This document shows positions 25,730 to 35,475 of a stretch of DNA of 64,000 bases, in pieces. The notes under the pieces were generated by a model. That model ran no database searches. It saw nothing but the letters and a program-made list of their open reading frames with translations, and was not told the DNA's origin. Positions within the stretch are counted from its first letter, which is position 1. Each line of letters begins with the position of its first letter. Both the position numbers and the translations under genes were made by a program. Origin of the DNA: an uncultured Bacilli bacterium (GTDB taxonomy: Bacteria; Bacillota_I; Bacilli_A; RF39; UBA660); NCBI GenBank assembly GCA_934157235.1, contig CAKPHH010000002.1, positions 1-64,000 on the forward strand, given 5' to 3'.

Positions 25730-27982
25730 TTAATTTGATATATCTTCTAGTTTGATTTGTTCTTTTAGGAATTTGCTTAGTGCTTTATTACCTTTGTCAC
25801 TTAAATGTTTACCATCGGCCATAAAATAGTCAGGGTGCCTTTTTAATTCTTTAGTAAAATCTATAATTGTTAAATTTGAGTAGTTTTTCTTAGTTAAATT
25901 AGCAACTGTTGTGTTAGTGGCAACTATATATAATTCATTATCTTTACATAGCTCTACTAATTGTTCATAGTCGGTAGTTTTAATATTAGTGGTATTATCA
26001 AAGGCCAAAACTATTTTATGGGTTAATTTATTATTTTCAATGGATGCTTTTAGTTCTTTGTTTAAGGATTTATATGTATAATCTTTATTTATTATGAAGT
26101 TAGCACTAGCAAAGTCTTTTTCTAAGTAATCAAAAGAATTTAATAATAAGGTATTTCCATAGAAACTTATCTTATTTTTTTGTTTTTGTTCATGTTCATT
26201 TATGATAGATTCTTTTTTTGCTTGGTATTCTTTTAGATACTCTTGATAGATGGCATCATAAATTACCTTTGTATAAACGCCTCTTCCGCTTGGAGTTAAG
26301 TGAATACCATCGGCATAAAAGTATTCAGAATGTCCTTTAGAAATATTGGCCCAATCGATAACATGAAGATTGGGATAGTTTTCGGCTAGAGCAAATAAAT
26401 TAGCATTAGCAGTTGGATTATTAGTAGTGTTTAACCAATATACTTGGCGGCCAGACGCAACAGCCATGATTTCATCTTTACAGTATTTTGAGCAATCTCC
26501 ATTAGCGCCTAAATTTAAAACGATTGGGTTTCCTAACATATTTTTAGCCGCTAAATCTTTTAATATAGGTGCAACTTTCCAAGCTGTACGAGAAACTTTA
26601 GCATCAAAATAACCATTTGGAAATTGACTTTGAAGATTGCTAACGGCTCCAAGCATTACTGAGTCTCCTACACCTACTATAGGAACATTTGTCACTACAT
26701 CATTTAAATTATTTTGACCATTTTCAAGATTTGCTAGTTGTTGAGCCCAATTTTCTTGTTCTTGTTTTAAAGTCTGAGCATATTTTTCTTTAGATTCTTC
26801 AATCATCTTTTCATTTTCAGCTAGTTGTTCTTTTAGTCTATTCATTTCAGCGGTATGGTCTTCGGCAAGATAATATTTCCAAGCACCATAACAAGATATA
26901 GAGAAGAAAATTATTAAAAGTAAGTATTTAAGAAACTTTGATTTCTTTGACTTTGTTAAAGCAAAGTGAAGAAGGTAAGAAATAAGAATAGTTAAAATAA
27001 TTGTAAGTGGTAATTTTAAATTACTGGTAATAGTTAAGTATTGAAAGATAAATATTATAGGATACTGAACAAGATATACTTCATAGCTTATGTCTGATAG
27101 AGATTTTATGACTTTGTCTTTTACATTTAATTTTTCTTTCGAAGAAATTGTAGCGTAAGCGATAATACGACCAGTAATGATAGTTACTAAAATCATGCTT
27201 AAGGCAAAGTATGGTGACTTGGAATCTATAATTATAAATTGGATTAATAAGAGAAGTATGTAGATAGTTAGAACTATTGATTTATATGGTTTTTGCTTTA
27301 TAGTAGGAATTAAACTTTTATAATACGTATGAATAAAGCCTAGAGTTAAACCAAACAATAGAGAAAAGACTCTTGTAAAAGTGTCATAGTAAGTAATCAT
27401 CATACTTTGAGTGGTACTCATTATGTAAAAATAGATTGTTGCTGTTATGGTAAGTATGGCAGTGATGATGCAAGGAACTATTTTTTTAGTTTTATCGCCC
27501 AATTTGCGTAATGGTATAAAAATTAATGGAAAAACTAAATCAAATTGAATAAGAATCGCTATATACCATAGATGCATGAATGGGGAATTAATATGTCTGG
27601 CAAAATAATCTAGGTTAGCGTTTAGTTGCCAGAAGTTGTTGTAGCCTAGTAAGACTGAAGTTGTTTCAGGTTTTAGATTGAACCAAGTTATATTAGGAAA
27701 TAGTGATATTACGGAAATAGATGCAAAGGTTACTATTACTAGAGGAAGATATAGTTTGGTAAGACGCTTTAAATAGTAATCTTTTAGGGAAAGTTTTTCT
27801 TTCTTAAAGGCCGATATACAGGATAAATAACTAGTAAGTACAAAAAAAGTACAGACAGCTAAATAGCCTCCTTTTAAGATATTCAAATGATATAATAGTA
27901 TAGCAATACAAGATAATAATCTTAATAAATCTATGTTATTATAGTATTTTTCTTTGTTTAGTCGTTTTTTTATCTTTTTCAT
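25730..27982 (-). CDS. OatA-like O-acyltransferase with two SGNH modules
   Basis: About 750 residues from ATG 27982 (AGGAGG six bases upstream). Residues ~15-375 are an acyltransferase-3 membrane domain (NIDLLRLLSCIAILLYHL, FFVLTSYL). After a coiled segment an SGNH domain begins at ~440 with VGVGDSVMLG, LNLGANGD and the DGIHLTPSG catalytic pair. A second SGNH-like unit follows (~600-745) that keeps ADGKHLSDKG but has FYGNTLLLN instead of a GDS serine. OatA adds acetyl to peptidoglycan muramic acid, giving lysozyme resistance. Typical OatA (~600 residues) lacks the second module. Confidence 0.85.
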   Translation of the reverse strand: MKKIKKRLNKEKYYNNIDLLRLLSCIAILLYHLNILKGGYLAVCTFFVLTSYLSCISAFKKEKLSLKDYYLKRLTKLYLPLVIVTFASISVISLFPNITWFNLKPETTSVLLGYNNFWQLNANLDYFARHINSPFMHLWYIAILIQFDLVFPLIFIPLRKLGDKTKKIVPCIITAILTITATIYFYIMSTTQSMMITYYDTFTRVFSLLFGLTLGFIHTYYKSLIPTIKQKPYKSIVLTIYILLLLIQFIIIDSKSPYFALSMILVTIITGRIIAYATISSKEKLNVKDKVIKSLSDISYEVYLVQYPIIFIFQYLTITSNLKLPLTIILTILISYLLHFALTKSKKSKFLKYLLLIIFFSISCYGAWKYYLAEDHTAEMNRLKEQLAENEKMIEESKEKYAQTLKQEQENWAQQLANLENGQNNLNDVVTNVPIVGVGDSVMLGAVSNLQSQFPNGYFDAKVSRTAWKVAPILKDLAAKNMLGNPIVLNLGANGDCSKYCKDEIMAVASGRQVYWLNTTNNPTANANLFALAENYPNLHVIDWANISKGHSEYFYADGIHLTPSGRGVYTKVIYDAIYQEYLKEYQAKKESIINEHEQKQKNKISFYGNTLLLNSFDYLEKDFASANFIINKDYTYKSLNKELKASIENNKLTHKIVLAFDNTTNIKTTDYEQLVELCKDNELYIVATNTTVANLTKKNYSNLTIIDFTKELKRHPDYFMADGKHLSDKGNKALSKFLKEQIKLEDISN

Positions 27983-28061
27983 AGGCACCTCCTAATACAT
28001 TATACTATTAAATTATAGCACTTATAAAGAGAAAAAATAAAAAGAAAAGTTGTTACTTCTC

Positions 28062-28310
28062 TTAATTGTTTGAAAAAGTTTTTATCTTCTGCGTTGAAGT
28101 TTCCTGATTAGGTGTTATTTTTGCAGAAGATATAGTGTAATTTGCCTCAGGAGTATTTGTTGAATCAGTACTTCCATCTATTAATTCATCAATTAATTTA
28201 TCAAAGTTTTTCTTATAAATATTTACACCTTTTCTAATAGAATCGCTTACTTCTTCTTCCGTCATTCCTAGAAAGTTAGCAATGTCTTCTTTAGTAAAGC
28301 ATTCTTTCAC
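28062..28310 (-). CDS. Small HTH-like protein, coupled to the sigma-like fragment
   Basis: An 82-residue protein from a GTG start that overlaps the preceding gene by 20 bases. Residues 7-30 (KEDIANFLGMTEEEVSDSIRKG) look like a helix-turn-helix; the C-terminal half is Ser/Thr/Asn-rich. No strong ribosome site is seen, so translation may depend on coupling. It may be part of the same decaying locus as the truncated sigma-like gene. Confidence 0.45.
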   Translation of the reverse strand: MKECFTKEDIANFLGMTEEEVSDSIRKGVNIYKKNFDKLIDELIDGSTDSTNTPEANYTISSAKITPNQETSTQKIKTFSNN

Positions 28311-29067
28311 AATCTTCTTTTTCGATTACGGAAACTTGTTCAATTTTTGGTTTTTCTTGAATCCTATCCACAGTGTCTGTGGATTTTTCTCGATTTGGTT
28401 CAGAATATTTTTCTTTTGTGACAGGTATTGTAGTGTTTTCCACTTTCTTTGGCATTGTTTCAGATATATTTAGAGATTTTTCCACATTTTCAGTGGAATC
28501 CTTTGGCTTTTTATTTGGACTTTCCACAGGAATTAGTGGATTATCATCTTTTTCAGTTCTTTCGATAGGAATATTTTCCACTTTCGTTGTGGATTCTTTT
28601 AATTTATTTGTTCTTCCCTTTTGTGGATTTGGACCACCTTTTTCTAGCCATCTTTGTAGTTTAGGAAGAATAGAACTATATAATTGAGTTCTTTCTTTTT
28701 CTTGTAAGTTAGTATTACTGTATTCTTCTAGGCTTTCGCCATATCTAGAAACTAGAATTTGGGTTTCTTCCTCGCTTAGATGTGATACTAATTTTTTTAT
28801 AGTTTCTGTAGTCGAATCTATTGTGCTTGCTGACATTTCTCTGATTCTTTTGAGAGTGCCATCTCTAAGAAGTAGTTTGTATCTGTTATGGCTGTCGTTT
28901 GTATGTGTTGCATACAATTTTCTGAAAATGTCTATAGATTTTTTGGCTTCAGTGGGATGATCCATATATACAGCAAAGTCTTTAATATACCTAGAATTTC
29001 TAAGTCTTTTAATGGCTCTTGCCTCTATTTGTCTAACTCTTTTTATAATATGTGTTGTATGACGAGG
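28291..29067 (-). pseudogene. 5'-truncated sigma-70 region-4-like gene
   Basis: The frame from 29067 to 28291 is open but has no ATG until 28965 and no ribosome site. Just upstream of that ATG it reads KRVRQIEARAIKRLRNSR, the DNA-recognition end of sigma-70 region 4.2. Then come ~110 helical residues and a Ser/Thr/Pro/Lys-rich tail. The missing part of region 4 would lie where the phosphatase gene now ends, and the frame is continuous with that gene apart from its TAG stop. I read this as a decapitated sigma-like gene; translation from 28965 (224 residues) or by read-through is possible. Confidence 0.6.
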
Positions 29068-29691
29068 CTAGATTATATTAGTAATATTAACAATTTTATT
29101 ATCTTCATAATCAATTCTAAATATATCGGGATTTGTTAAAGGTCTATCTATTATTTCTTGGCCATTAAAAGATAGTTTGAAGTTACGACCATCAAAGTCA
29201 AAGGTACAATTGTTTTGTAAATAGGACATTAAGATTATCCCATGAATTACTAAAACTGTCTTTTTATTTGATGAGGATAATATTTCGGTGATGAATTCTG
29301 TAAATCTTTGGTCTACTTCATTTAGCGATTCACCTGGTTGATACTTTAAGTCCTTATTTTTAAAAGAGTTTACTGTGAAATCTTGTGGCAAATCTTTAAT
29401 TTTTTCAACGCCTAAGTTTCTTTCATTGATTCGAGGATCAAGCCTTATTTTAAGATTATTTTGTTCAGATATGTACTTAGCTGTTCCAATAGCTCTAAAA
29501 GAATCACTGGCATATATAGAATCAATATTTTTTAATTCTTCAAGTCCAGCTAGTTGTTTGGAGCTTTCTTCCCCCTCAACTGATAAAATCATATTTCTGT
29601 TATAATCAGTCCAAGAGACATTAGAATAATCCTTATAATTTTCTATTTCAATAAATGGGGCTGAATGTCTGATTAAATATATTGTTTGCAT
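29068..29691 (-). CDS. Histidine phosphatase family protein (phosphoglycerate-mutase-like)
   Basis: A 207-residue cytosolic protein. The catalytic motif is LIRHSAP at residues 6-12 (RHG is the usual form). Further hallmarks: IYASDSFRAIGTAKYISE, INERNLG and VLVIHGIIL with the second catalytic His. Broad-specificity phosphatases of this family act on sugar phosphates or nucleotides. It begins one base after the preceding gene and is co-transcribed with it. Confidence 0.88.
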   Translation of the reverse strand: MQTIYLIRHSAPFIEIENYKDYSNVSWTDYNRNMILSVEGEESSKQLAGLEELKNIDSIYASDSFRAIGTAKYISEQNNLKIRLDPRINERNLGVEKIKDLPQDFTVNSFKNKDLKYQPGESLNEVDQRFTEFITEILSSSNKKTVLVIHGIILMSYLQNNCTFDFDGRNFKLSFNGQEIIDRPLTNPDIFRIDYEDNKIVNITNII

Positions 29692-30258
29692 TTACTTTTC
29701 TCCTTTACTTAGTTTTATTTCATGTAATTTTGAAGTTATTTCTTCGATGAGTTTGGTTGATACATTTCTATCATTTTGACCCTTATGAGAGAAAAAATTA
29801 TTCCATTCATCTAAGACTAAATCTATATTGTTAGAGGTTACTTTATCTTTTAAGATTCTGTAGGCGGTTTTTTCATAATTCATCAAAGAAACAACAGCTA
29901 AAGTTTTGTAATAGGATTTTTCTGGAATGTTTGATATTTCATAAAAATGAAGGGCTAAAGCATCATTAATTTTTCTGGGATTTTTAACTATTATTTTATT
30001 AGCTCGATATATTGTGGTTGCTCCTTCTAGTTTTACACATTCAGCATCTTTAGGAACTTCTACATCATAGATTGTATCTCCTCTATGTAGCCATCTTATA
30101 ATAGAGTCTTCTTCAGCATAGTTGAATCCTCCAAAATCTTTGCCATTTTCAGCAGTTGGATTCCAATTATTACTAATATTTACTTCATTCAATTTATATT
30201 CGAAGTTACTATTAGCTCCGGATGTTGTTCCATACATTACTTTTACATATTTACTCAT
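29692..30258 (-). CDS. Conserved protein of unknown function
   Basis: About 188 residues from ATG 30258 (MSKYVKVMYGTTSGANSNF), preferred because GGTGAAC lies close upstream; ten earlier in-frame codons are possible. Recognisable stretches are GGFNYAEEDSIIRWLHRGDTIYDVEVP and RANKIIVKNPRKINDALAL, which I have seen in a family of hypothetical proteins from gut Firmicutes without known function. No membrane segment. It is followed directly by the histidine phosphatase gene. Confidence 0.65.
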   Translation of the reverse strand: MSKYVKVMYGTTSGANSNFEYKLNEVNISNNWNPTAENGKDFGGFNYAEEDSIIRWLHRGDTIYDVEVPKDAECVKLEGATTIYRANKIIVKNPRKINDALALHFYEISNIPEKSYYKTLAVVSLMNYEKTAYRILKDKVTSNNIDLVLDEWNNFFSHKGQNDRNVSTKLIEEITSKLHEIKLSKGEK

Positions 30259-30463
30259 ATTGTTCACCATCCAATTTGAGTATACCATATTTTATTTACT
30301 TTAAGCGAATTTTGATGAATTATAGTGTTATAATTGTTTTTTTGTATTATTTTGGTATTATTATTAATAATTTCCAATAAAGACATTGACTATTTTGGAA
30401 ACTCTGTTGTGTTATAAATACTTTTACTTTATACTATGATATAAGTTTAGGAGGAAAAATAAT

Positions 30464-31741
30464 ATGATTAAAAAACTTAGTAAATTACTGCTTGCTTTTG
30501 TAGTCGGTATATCTTTAGTTTATACTAATGTATTTGCCGATAACAAGAATGACGTAACATTAAACTTTGCTGGAGGAGTTATTCACGATGGTTATGTTGA
30601 ATATACCAATGTTGGGAAAATTCAATTATTTAAAGGTGAAGATTTAGTTGCTGATATTTCAAATAATATGGTAATCGATTTAAATGAAGCTGAGTATAAA
30701 TTTGTGATTGAAGAAATTGAAGATTCGAGTATTGCTAGCACTAACAAGTCTATAAAACTAAAAATTAATAAATGGTATTATCCTATTACAGCAATAAATG
30801 AAACTAAATCTACATTCAAATTAGATTCAAGCAAATTTAATGGTACATTAGATATTGAATTTGAAAAAAGCAATATTGCTTATAACACAACAGTTAAAAA
30901 TATTTATAATGATATATCATCAAATGGTGTAATTGATTTGACTAATGGTCAAGAATACATAATAGATTTTTCGAAAACTGATCAATTAACAGAAGGATTA
31001 AAATCATTTGCAGATTTAGATGAGACACTATATTATAAAAAAGATAATAATGGTTTATTAAAAACAGACAATGAAAGCGAAGCTGTTATAAAGATAGTTG
31101 GAAATAAAGCGGAAAATAAAGCAATATTAACTGCAGTAAATGTTGGAAATAAAGAAAGCGATGATTTCAAAGGATTTCATACGCAATATACAGGTGCAGC
31201 TTTAGATTTTGATGACCCTGAAGGTGGCATTGTACTTGAAACAAGATATGATTATTATACTAGGTGTACTTATGAATTTACATTCCAATATGTAAAAGAA
31301 GAAGTTAGTCCTAAAGAATATAAGTTTACTGAAGGAGCAAATCAAATATATACTATTGATGAATCAAAAAAAGCAATATTTAGAATAGATGCTGACTTTA
31401 GTTTATTTGATGGCAAACTATATATTGATGGAATATTAGTTGATGCTAAAAATTATAAAGCAGGATCTGGTAGTATAGTTATTACTTTAAATAAAGAATA
31501 TGTTGATACACTATCAATCGGTGAACATACAATTAAGGTTGAATTTAGTGATGGTGGCTTTGCAGCTACTAAATTTGAAGTTAAAGCAAAACAAGTAAAT
31601 ACAGAAAAGTCATCAGGTGCAAATGTAGAAAATCCTGAAACTAGCGATAATGTTATGACGTATTTAGCAACAGGTATTTTATCTATAGTTGGACTTGCAG
31701 GAGTTTCAGTAATTGTTTATAGAAAAAAACAAACAAATTAG
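30464..31741 (+). CDS. Sortase-anchored surface protein (non-canonical LPXTG-type signal)
   Basis: A 425-residue plus-strand gene with AGGAGG before the ATG. Signal peptide (residues ~1-25, ending NVFA), a beta-rich extracellular region (two or more Ig-like segments, one at ~280-375), and a C-terminal sorting signal: NPETSD, a hydrophobic stretch (YLATGILSIVGLAGVSVIV) and a basic tail YRKKQTN. NPxTS/NPxTG variants of LPXTG occur in related lineages. No sortase gene is in the window. Confidence 0.8.
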   Translation: MIKKLSKLLLAFVVGISLVYTNVFADNKNDVTLNFAGGVIHDGYVEYTNVGKIQLFKGEDLVADISNNMVIDLNEAEYKFVIEEIEDSSIASTNKSIKLKINKWYYPITAINETKSTFKLDSSKFNGTLDIEFEKSNIAYNTTVKNIYNDISSNGVIDLTNGQEYIIDFSKTDQLTEGLKSFADLDETLYYKKDNNGLLKTDNESEAVIKIVGNKAENKAILTAVNVGNKESDDFKGFHTQYTGAALDFDDPEGGIVLETRYDYYTRCTYEFTFQYVKEEVSPKEYKFTEGANQIYTIDESKKAIFRIDADFSLFDGKLYIDGILVDAKNYKAGSGSIVITLNKEYVDTLSIGEHTIKVEFSDGGFAATKFEVKAKQVNTEKSSGANVENPETSDNVMTYLATGILSIVGLAGVSVIVYRKKQTN

Positions 31742-31751
31742 ATTTATCAAT

Positions 31752-31785
31752 AAACAGTAATGATAGAGGTTATTACTGTTTTATT
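31752..31785 (+). terminator. Terminator of the surface-protein gene
   Basis: An AAACAGTAA / TTACTGTTT stem of nine pairs with a T-rich tail, 12 bases after the stop codon. Confidence 0.8.
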
Positions 31786-31796
31786 TTGGTACATAG

Positions 31797-31831
31797 AAAA
31801 AAATCAATCATTTTAGAGGATTGATTTTTAT
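31797..31831. terminator. Second terminator, serving the copper operon
   Basis: A 12-bp stem AAAAAATCAATC / GATTGATTTTTA with T-runs on both strands. It overlaps the end of the DUF2318 reading frame on the minus strand. Confidence 0.75.
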
Positions 31832-32355
31832 TTGTTTAATTTTTTTTTGACCTTTCCAAGTCTCAAATTTAGATTTTAATGATTTTAATTGACTGGTTCC
31901 AATTATGATTTTGTCATTATCTTCTACTTTGTCTTCTATACCGATAGGATTACATCCATCGCTACCTAAATTATCAAGTTCATCAATAGAGAAAACACTG
32001 CCGCAGTTTTGACATTGGATTTTATCACCTACTTGAACAAAATAAGCATATGGTGAGCCTCCACAACTTTGGCAAGTATTAATAACGACTTTAGTATTTT
32101 CTTGGGTGTCTTTTACAGCTAGAAGACCAATAGTAACATTTTCGTAATTATAACTTATGTAAGTGGCATCATTAGTAATATCTTTTTTATTAATTACTAT
32201 ATTATCGTTTTCATTTACATTTGCTTTTACTACTTCACCAGTTATTTCTCTTAAATTAGCTGGTTTAGATGGATCAGTTTTAGTGGAAGAATTTGCACAG
32301 CCGGATAGTATAAATAGACATATGACAGTAAGGGCTAGGATTTGTATTTTTTCAA
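31808..32355 (-). pseudogene. DUF2318-type metal lipoprotein with frameshift in a poly-A start tract
   Basis: On the minus strand a frame encodes a lipoprotein signal (ILALTVICLFILSGC, lipobox LSGC), a short linker and a DUF2318 domain: NTCQSCGGSPYAYFVQVGD, CQNCGSVFSIDEL, then SDGCNPI, Cys pairs that bind metal. The only well-placed start is TTG 32355 behind AGGAGGG, but six A's (32347-32352) place it one base out of frame; seven would give MKKIQILALTV. So it is frameshifted, phase-variable, rescued by slippage, or a sequencing error. It follows copZ and copA, fitting copper handling outside the cell. Confidence 0.65.
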
Positions 32356-32356
32356 A

Positions 32357-32587
32357 TTAACCCTCCTTTATATCTGTAACCTTGTAGTCAAGATTAGATA
32401 TTTTCTCTTTAATTTCTTCATCATTTACTTTATCTGTGTAAGTTATAATAGCACATTTATTTTCTAAGTTTACTTTGACTTTAGTTATATTGTTTATAGA
32501 TAATAAAGTTGTTTCTACTTTCTTAGCACAGTGATTGCACATCATTCCTTCAATATAAATTGTTTTCTTATTTTTATTAAATAGCAT
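32357..32587 (-). CDS. copZ: Copper chaperone CopZ-like
   Basis: A 76-residue heavy-metal-associated domain. The metal site is GMMCNHCAKKVE (CxxC), followed by the usual beta-alpha-beta spacing and a final YKVTDIKEG. The start ATG 32587 follows GGAGGGAG at the end of copA; a TTG six codons earlier is possible. It ends two bases before the lipoprotein's ribosome region. CopZ-like proteins pass Cu(I) to the P-type ATPase encoded just upstream. Confidence 0.88.
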   Translation of the reverse strand: MLFNKNKKTIYIEGMMCNHCAKKVETTLLSINNITKVKVNLENKCAIITYTDKVNDEEIKEKISNLDYKVTDIKEG

Positions 32588-32589
32588 AA

Positions 32590-34791
32590 TTATTTCTCCC
32601 TCCAAAACTTTAGTCTTAATGCATTTAAGATAACTGTTAAGCTAGATAAGGTCATTGCTAGAGCTGCTATCATAGGATTCATAGTAATATTTAATCCTTT
32701 AAGTAAGCCTATAGCGATAGGAATCATACACAGGTTATAAAAGAAAGCCCAGAATAAATTTTGTTTGATATTTCTTAGAGTTTTTTTACTGATATCTATT
32801 AAGTCGTTGATGCCAGCTAAATTATCACTAATTAGGATTACATCGGCAGAAGAAGAAGCAATATCAGTAGCAGAGTTTAGACTTATACCAATATCAGCAG
32901 CAGCTAGGCTTGGCGCGTCGTTTATTCCATCACCTATCATCATAACACTTTTTTCCTCTTTTAATTTTTTTATGATATCTGACTTTTCTTTTGGTAAAAC
33001 ATTAGCAATTACTTTCTTAATACCAATTTGTTTAGCAATTATGTTGGCTGTTATTTCATTGTCGCCAGTTAACATTATTACTTCTTTATGCATCTTATAT
33101 AGTTTAGATATAACTTGTTTGGCATTGTCCCTTACAATATCTTTTACACCAATTAGGGCTAGAATATTTTTTTCATCAGTTAAGTAAACTATGCTACAAC
33201 CATTGCTTGAAAGATTTTTTTCTTCCTCTTCGTAGTTGTCTTTTATATTTAGCTTAGTTAGTATTTTTTTACTACCAGCATAGTAGTTTTTATTATTCAT
33301 TACTCCAGAAATACCTATACCTTCTATATTTTTAAATTTAGTGGTTTCTAGGATTTCTATGTTTTTTTCAGTTGTATAATCTTTAAAAGCAATACTTATA
33401 GGATGAGAAGAATTATTTTCAAGAGAAGCAATTAGTTGCATTAAGTCTTTATCGTTTAAGTTACTATAATTATTTATTTTGGATACTTTTAATTTTCCAT
33501 ATGTTAGAGTTCCTGTTTTATCAAAAACAATTGTGTCTACTTTATTGGCATTTTCTAGGGTTTCACTTTTCTTAACTAGTATACCATTCTTGGCACAGAT
33601 TCCTTCACCAACAACAATGGCGAGTGGTGTTGCTAGACCTAAGGCACAAGGGCAAGCTACAACTAAAACTGTTACAAAAGATATGATTGCTTCATTTACT
33701 TTATAACCTAATAAAAGATAGAAAACAAAAGTGATAATGGCTACTAATATTATAATTGGGACGAATACAGAACTTACTTTATCGGCAACTCTAGCAATTG
33801 GTGCTTTTGTATTAGTAGCATCGACTACAAGGCGAACTATTTCTGAAATCGTAGAATCTTTACCAATTTTATCAGCTTTGTACTCTACTGTTCCATCTAT
33901 ATTAATTGAACCAGCCACAACTTTATCGTTTTCTTGTTTTTTACTAGGAAGTGATTCACCTGTAATAAATGATTCATCAACATGAGTTTCACCTTTTATA
34001 ATATAACCATCTACAGCAAATTTCATGCCCGGTTTTACGAGTAGAATATCTCCTTTTTTGACACTATCTATAGTAACTTCTTTGAAAGTATTATTACTTT
34101 TTATTAAAGCTGTCTTAGGAGTTATTGAAACTAGTCCTTTGATGGCATCTTTTGTTCTTTCTTTACTAATATTATCTATATATCTTCCTAGTTTTATTAA
34201 ATATAGAATAATAGAAGCACTTTCAAAATATAGATTTTCTACTAAAGAGGCATTTCCAAGGACTATTAAAATTAAATTATAAGTACTATATAAAAAACTT
34301 GATATTACGCCTAATGAGACAAGAGTATCCATATTAGGAGACTTATATTTAAGATTTTTTAGACCATTTAACAATATATCTTTACCAAAATAGATAAAAT
34401 ATAGAGTAAAAATAAATAAACAAAAGGCATAATTTACTGGGTATTTACTCATATCTAGGAAAGGAATTGCAGGAAGATTTAGCATATGTGACATTGAAAT
34501 ATATAGTAAAATAAGGGCTAGAATACCATTAATTATGAGAGATTTTTTCTCTTTTTTAGGTGTGTTTTCCTGGGAAATGTCATATTCTCCAAGAGATTTA
34601 AAGCCAGCTTCGTTTACAAATCTTTCCAAATCAGAGATAGTTAAATCTTCACTATAAGTAATTGAGGCAGTCGCCATGACTAGATTAACAAGGGCATCAT
34701 CGATACCCTTTTGCTTTTTCAAATATTTTTCTAGTGAGGAAGAACAGGCACTACAAGTCATTCCATCTATTTTTAGTATTATATTTTTCAT
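32590..34791 (-). CDS. copA: Copper-exporting P1B-type ATPase
   Basis: A 733-residue P-type ATPase: one N-terminal HMA domain (GMTCSACSSSLEKYL), eight membrane segments with the CPC motif (CPCALGLATP) in segment six, phosphorylation motif DKTGTLT, actuator loop TGES, and hinge GDGINDAP. The CPC motif and CxxC N-terminus indicate Cu(I)/Ag(I) transport. It is the first complete gene of a copA-copZ-lipoprotein operon. No copper repressor (CsoR or CopY) gene is visible next to it. Confidence 0.95.
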   Translation of the reverse strand: MKNIILKIDGMTCSACSSSLEKYLKKQKGIDDALVNLVMATASITYSEDLTISDLERFVNEAGFKSLGEYDISQENTPKKEKKSLIINGILALILLYISMSHMLNLPAIPFLDMSKYPVNYAFCLFIFTLYFIYFGKDILLNGLKNLKYKSPNMDTLVSLGVISSFLYSTYNLILIVLGNASLVENLYFESASIILYLIKLGRYIDNISKERTKDAIKGLVSITPKTALIKSNNTFKEVTIDSVKKGDILLVKPGMKFAVDGYIIKGETHVDESFITGESLPSKKQENDKVVAGSINIDGTVEYKADKIGKDSTISEIVRLVVDATNTKAPIARVADKVSSVFVPIIILVAIITFVFYLLLGYKVNEAIISFVTVLVVACPCALGLATPLAIVVGEGICAKNGILVKKSETLENANKVDTIVFDKTGTLTYGKLKVSKINNYSNLNDKDLMQLIASLENNSSHPISIAFKDYTTEKNIEILETTKFKNIEGIGISGVMNNKNYYAGSKKILTKLNIKDNYEEEEKNLSSNGCSIVYLTDEKNILALIGVKDIVRDNAKQVISKLYKMHKEVIMLTGDNEITANIIAKQIGIKKVIANVLPKEKSDIIKKLKEEKSVMMIGDGINDAPSLAAADIGISLNSATDIASSSADVILISDNLAGINDLIDISKKTLRNIKQNLFWAFFYNLCMIPIAIGLLKGLNITMNPMIAALAMTLSSLTVILNALRLKFWREK

Positions 34792-34856
34792 TACTTTTTC
34801 ACCTCAAAATATTTTATATTATCAATTACTCTTATTTCATTTTGAATCATATTCAT

Positions 34857-35444
34857 TCAACAATTAAGGGAAAAGATTCCTTCTTCGGTAGGAGTAAACT
34901 CTATTATGTTTTCTTCTTCTTTTAGCTTTTGCTTTATATTGTATTCTTTGATAATTATTTCTTCATTACAACCAGTTAAATACTTTTTAGGAGCATTTAT
35001 TATTAGTTTGGTCTTAATACCTTTTTGGATAATTATGTTATCGTAGGAACTGTAAGATAAATTTATTTTTACAATTTGATAATCATTGTCTATTATGGAT
35101 GGAGTATAACCTTTATAATCATTAAAACTATTAATATTAAAGCCTAGCGTACTTATTCCTCGTGTTAACATTGTAAAGGATAAGATTAATATTAGGACCG
35201 AGGATATTTTGTTTATAAGAATTTTTCTTTTTCCTTTGAAGAGGTTTATAAAGATACCTACAAATAACATTAAAGGAACTGTTCCTACACTAAATAAAAA
35301 CATGGATAAAGCGCCTTTATAAAAAGAGGCTGTTGAAATAGCGTATACTTCCATAGCTTGTAATGGCCCACATGGCATAAGACCATTAAGTAGACCTATT
35401 ATGAAGGGAGTTTTATAGTTATGTTTTGTGGTAAGCTTTAACAA
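34857..35444 (-). CDS. SafE-like membrane protein with cupredoxin-like tail, N-terminally truncated
   Basis: A 195-residue frame from TTG 35444 (AAGGGAG upstream). It begins with GLLNGLMPCGPLQAMEVYAIST, the hallmark of the second half of SafE/CcdA-type transporters, followed by two membrane segments and an outside domain (KTKLIINAPKKYLTGCNEEIII, GIFSLNC) resembling copper-binding cupredoxin-like tails. The normal first half (three helices with a TSIHCxGMCGG-type motif) is missing. A secA-tail remnant starts ~30 bases upstream of the start codon, so truncation probably came with integration events. Its position before copA supports a copper role for the intact ancestor. Confidence 0.65.
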   Translation of the reverse strand: MLKLTTKHNYKTPFIIGLLNGLMPCGPLQAMEVYAISTASFYKGALSMFLFSVGTVPLMLFVGIFINLFKGKRKILINKISSVLILILSFTMLTRGISTLGFNINSFNDYKGYTPSIIDNDYQIVKINLSYSSYDNIIIQKGIKTKLIINAPKKYLTGCNEEIIIKEYNIKQKLKEEENIIEFTPTEEGIFSLNC

Positions 35445-35475
35445 TTAAACTCCCTTAATACTTTTTTGTTTTATA

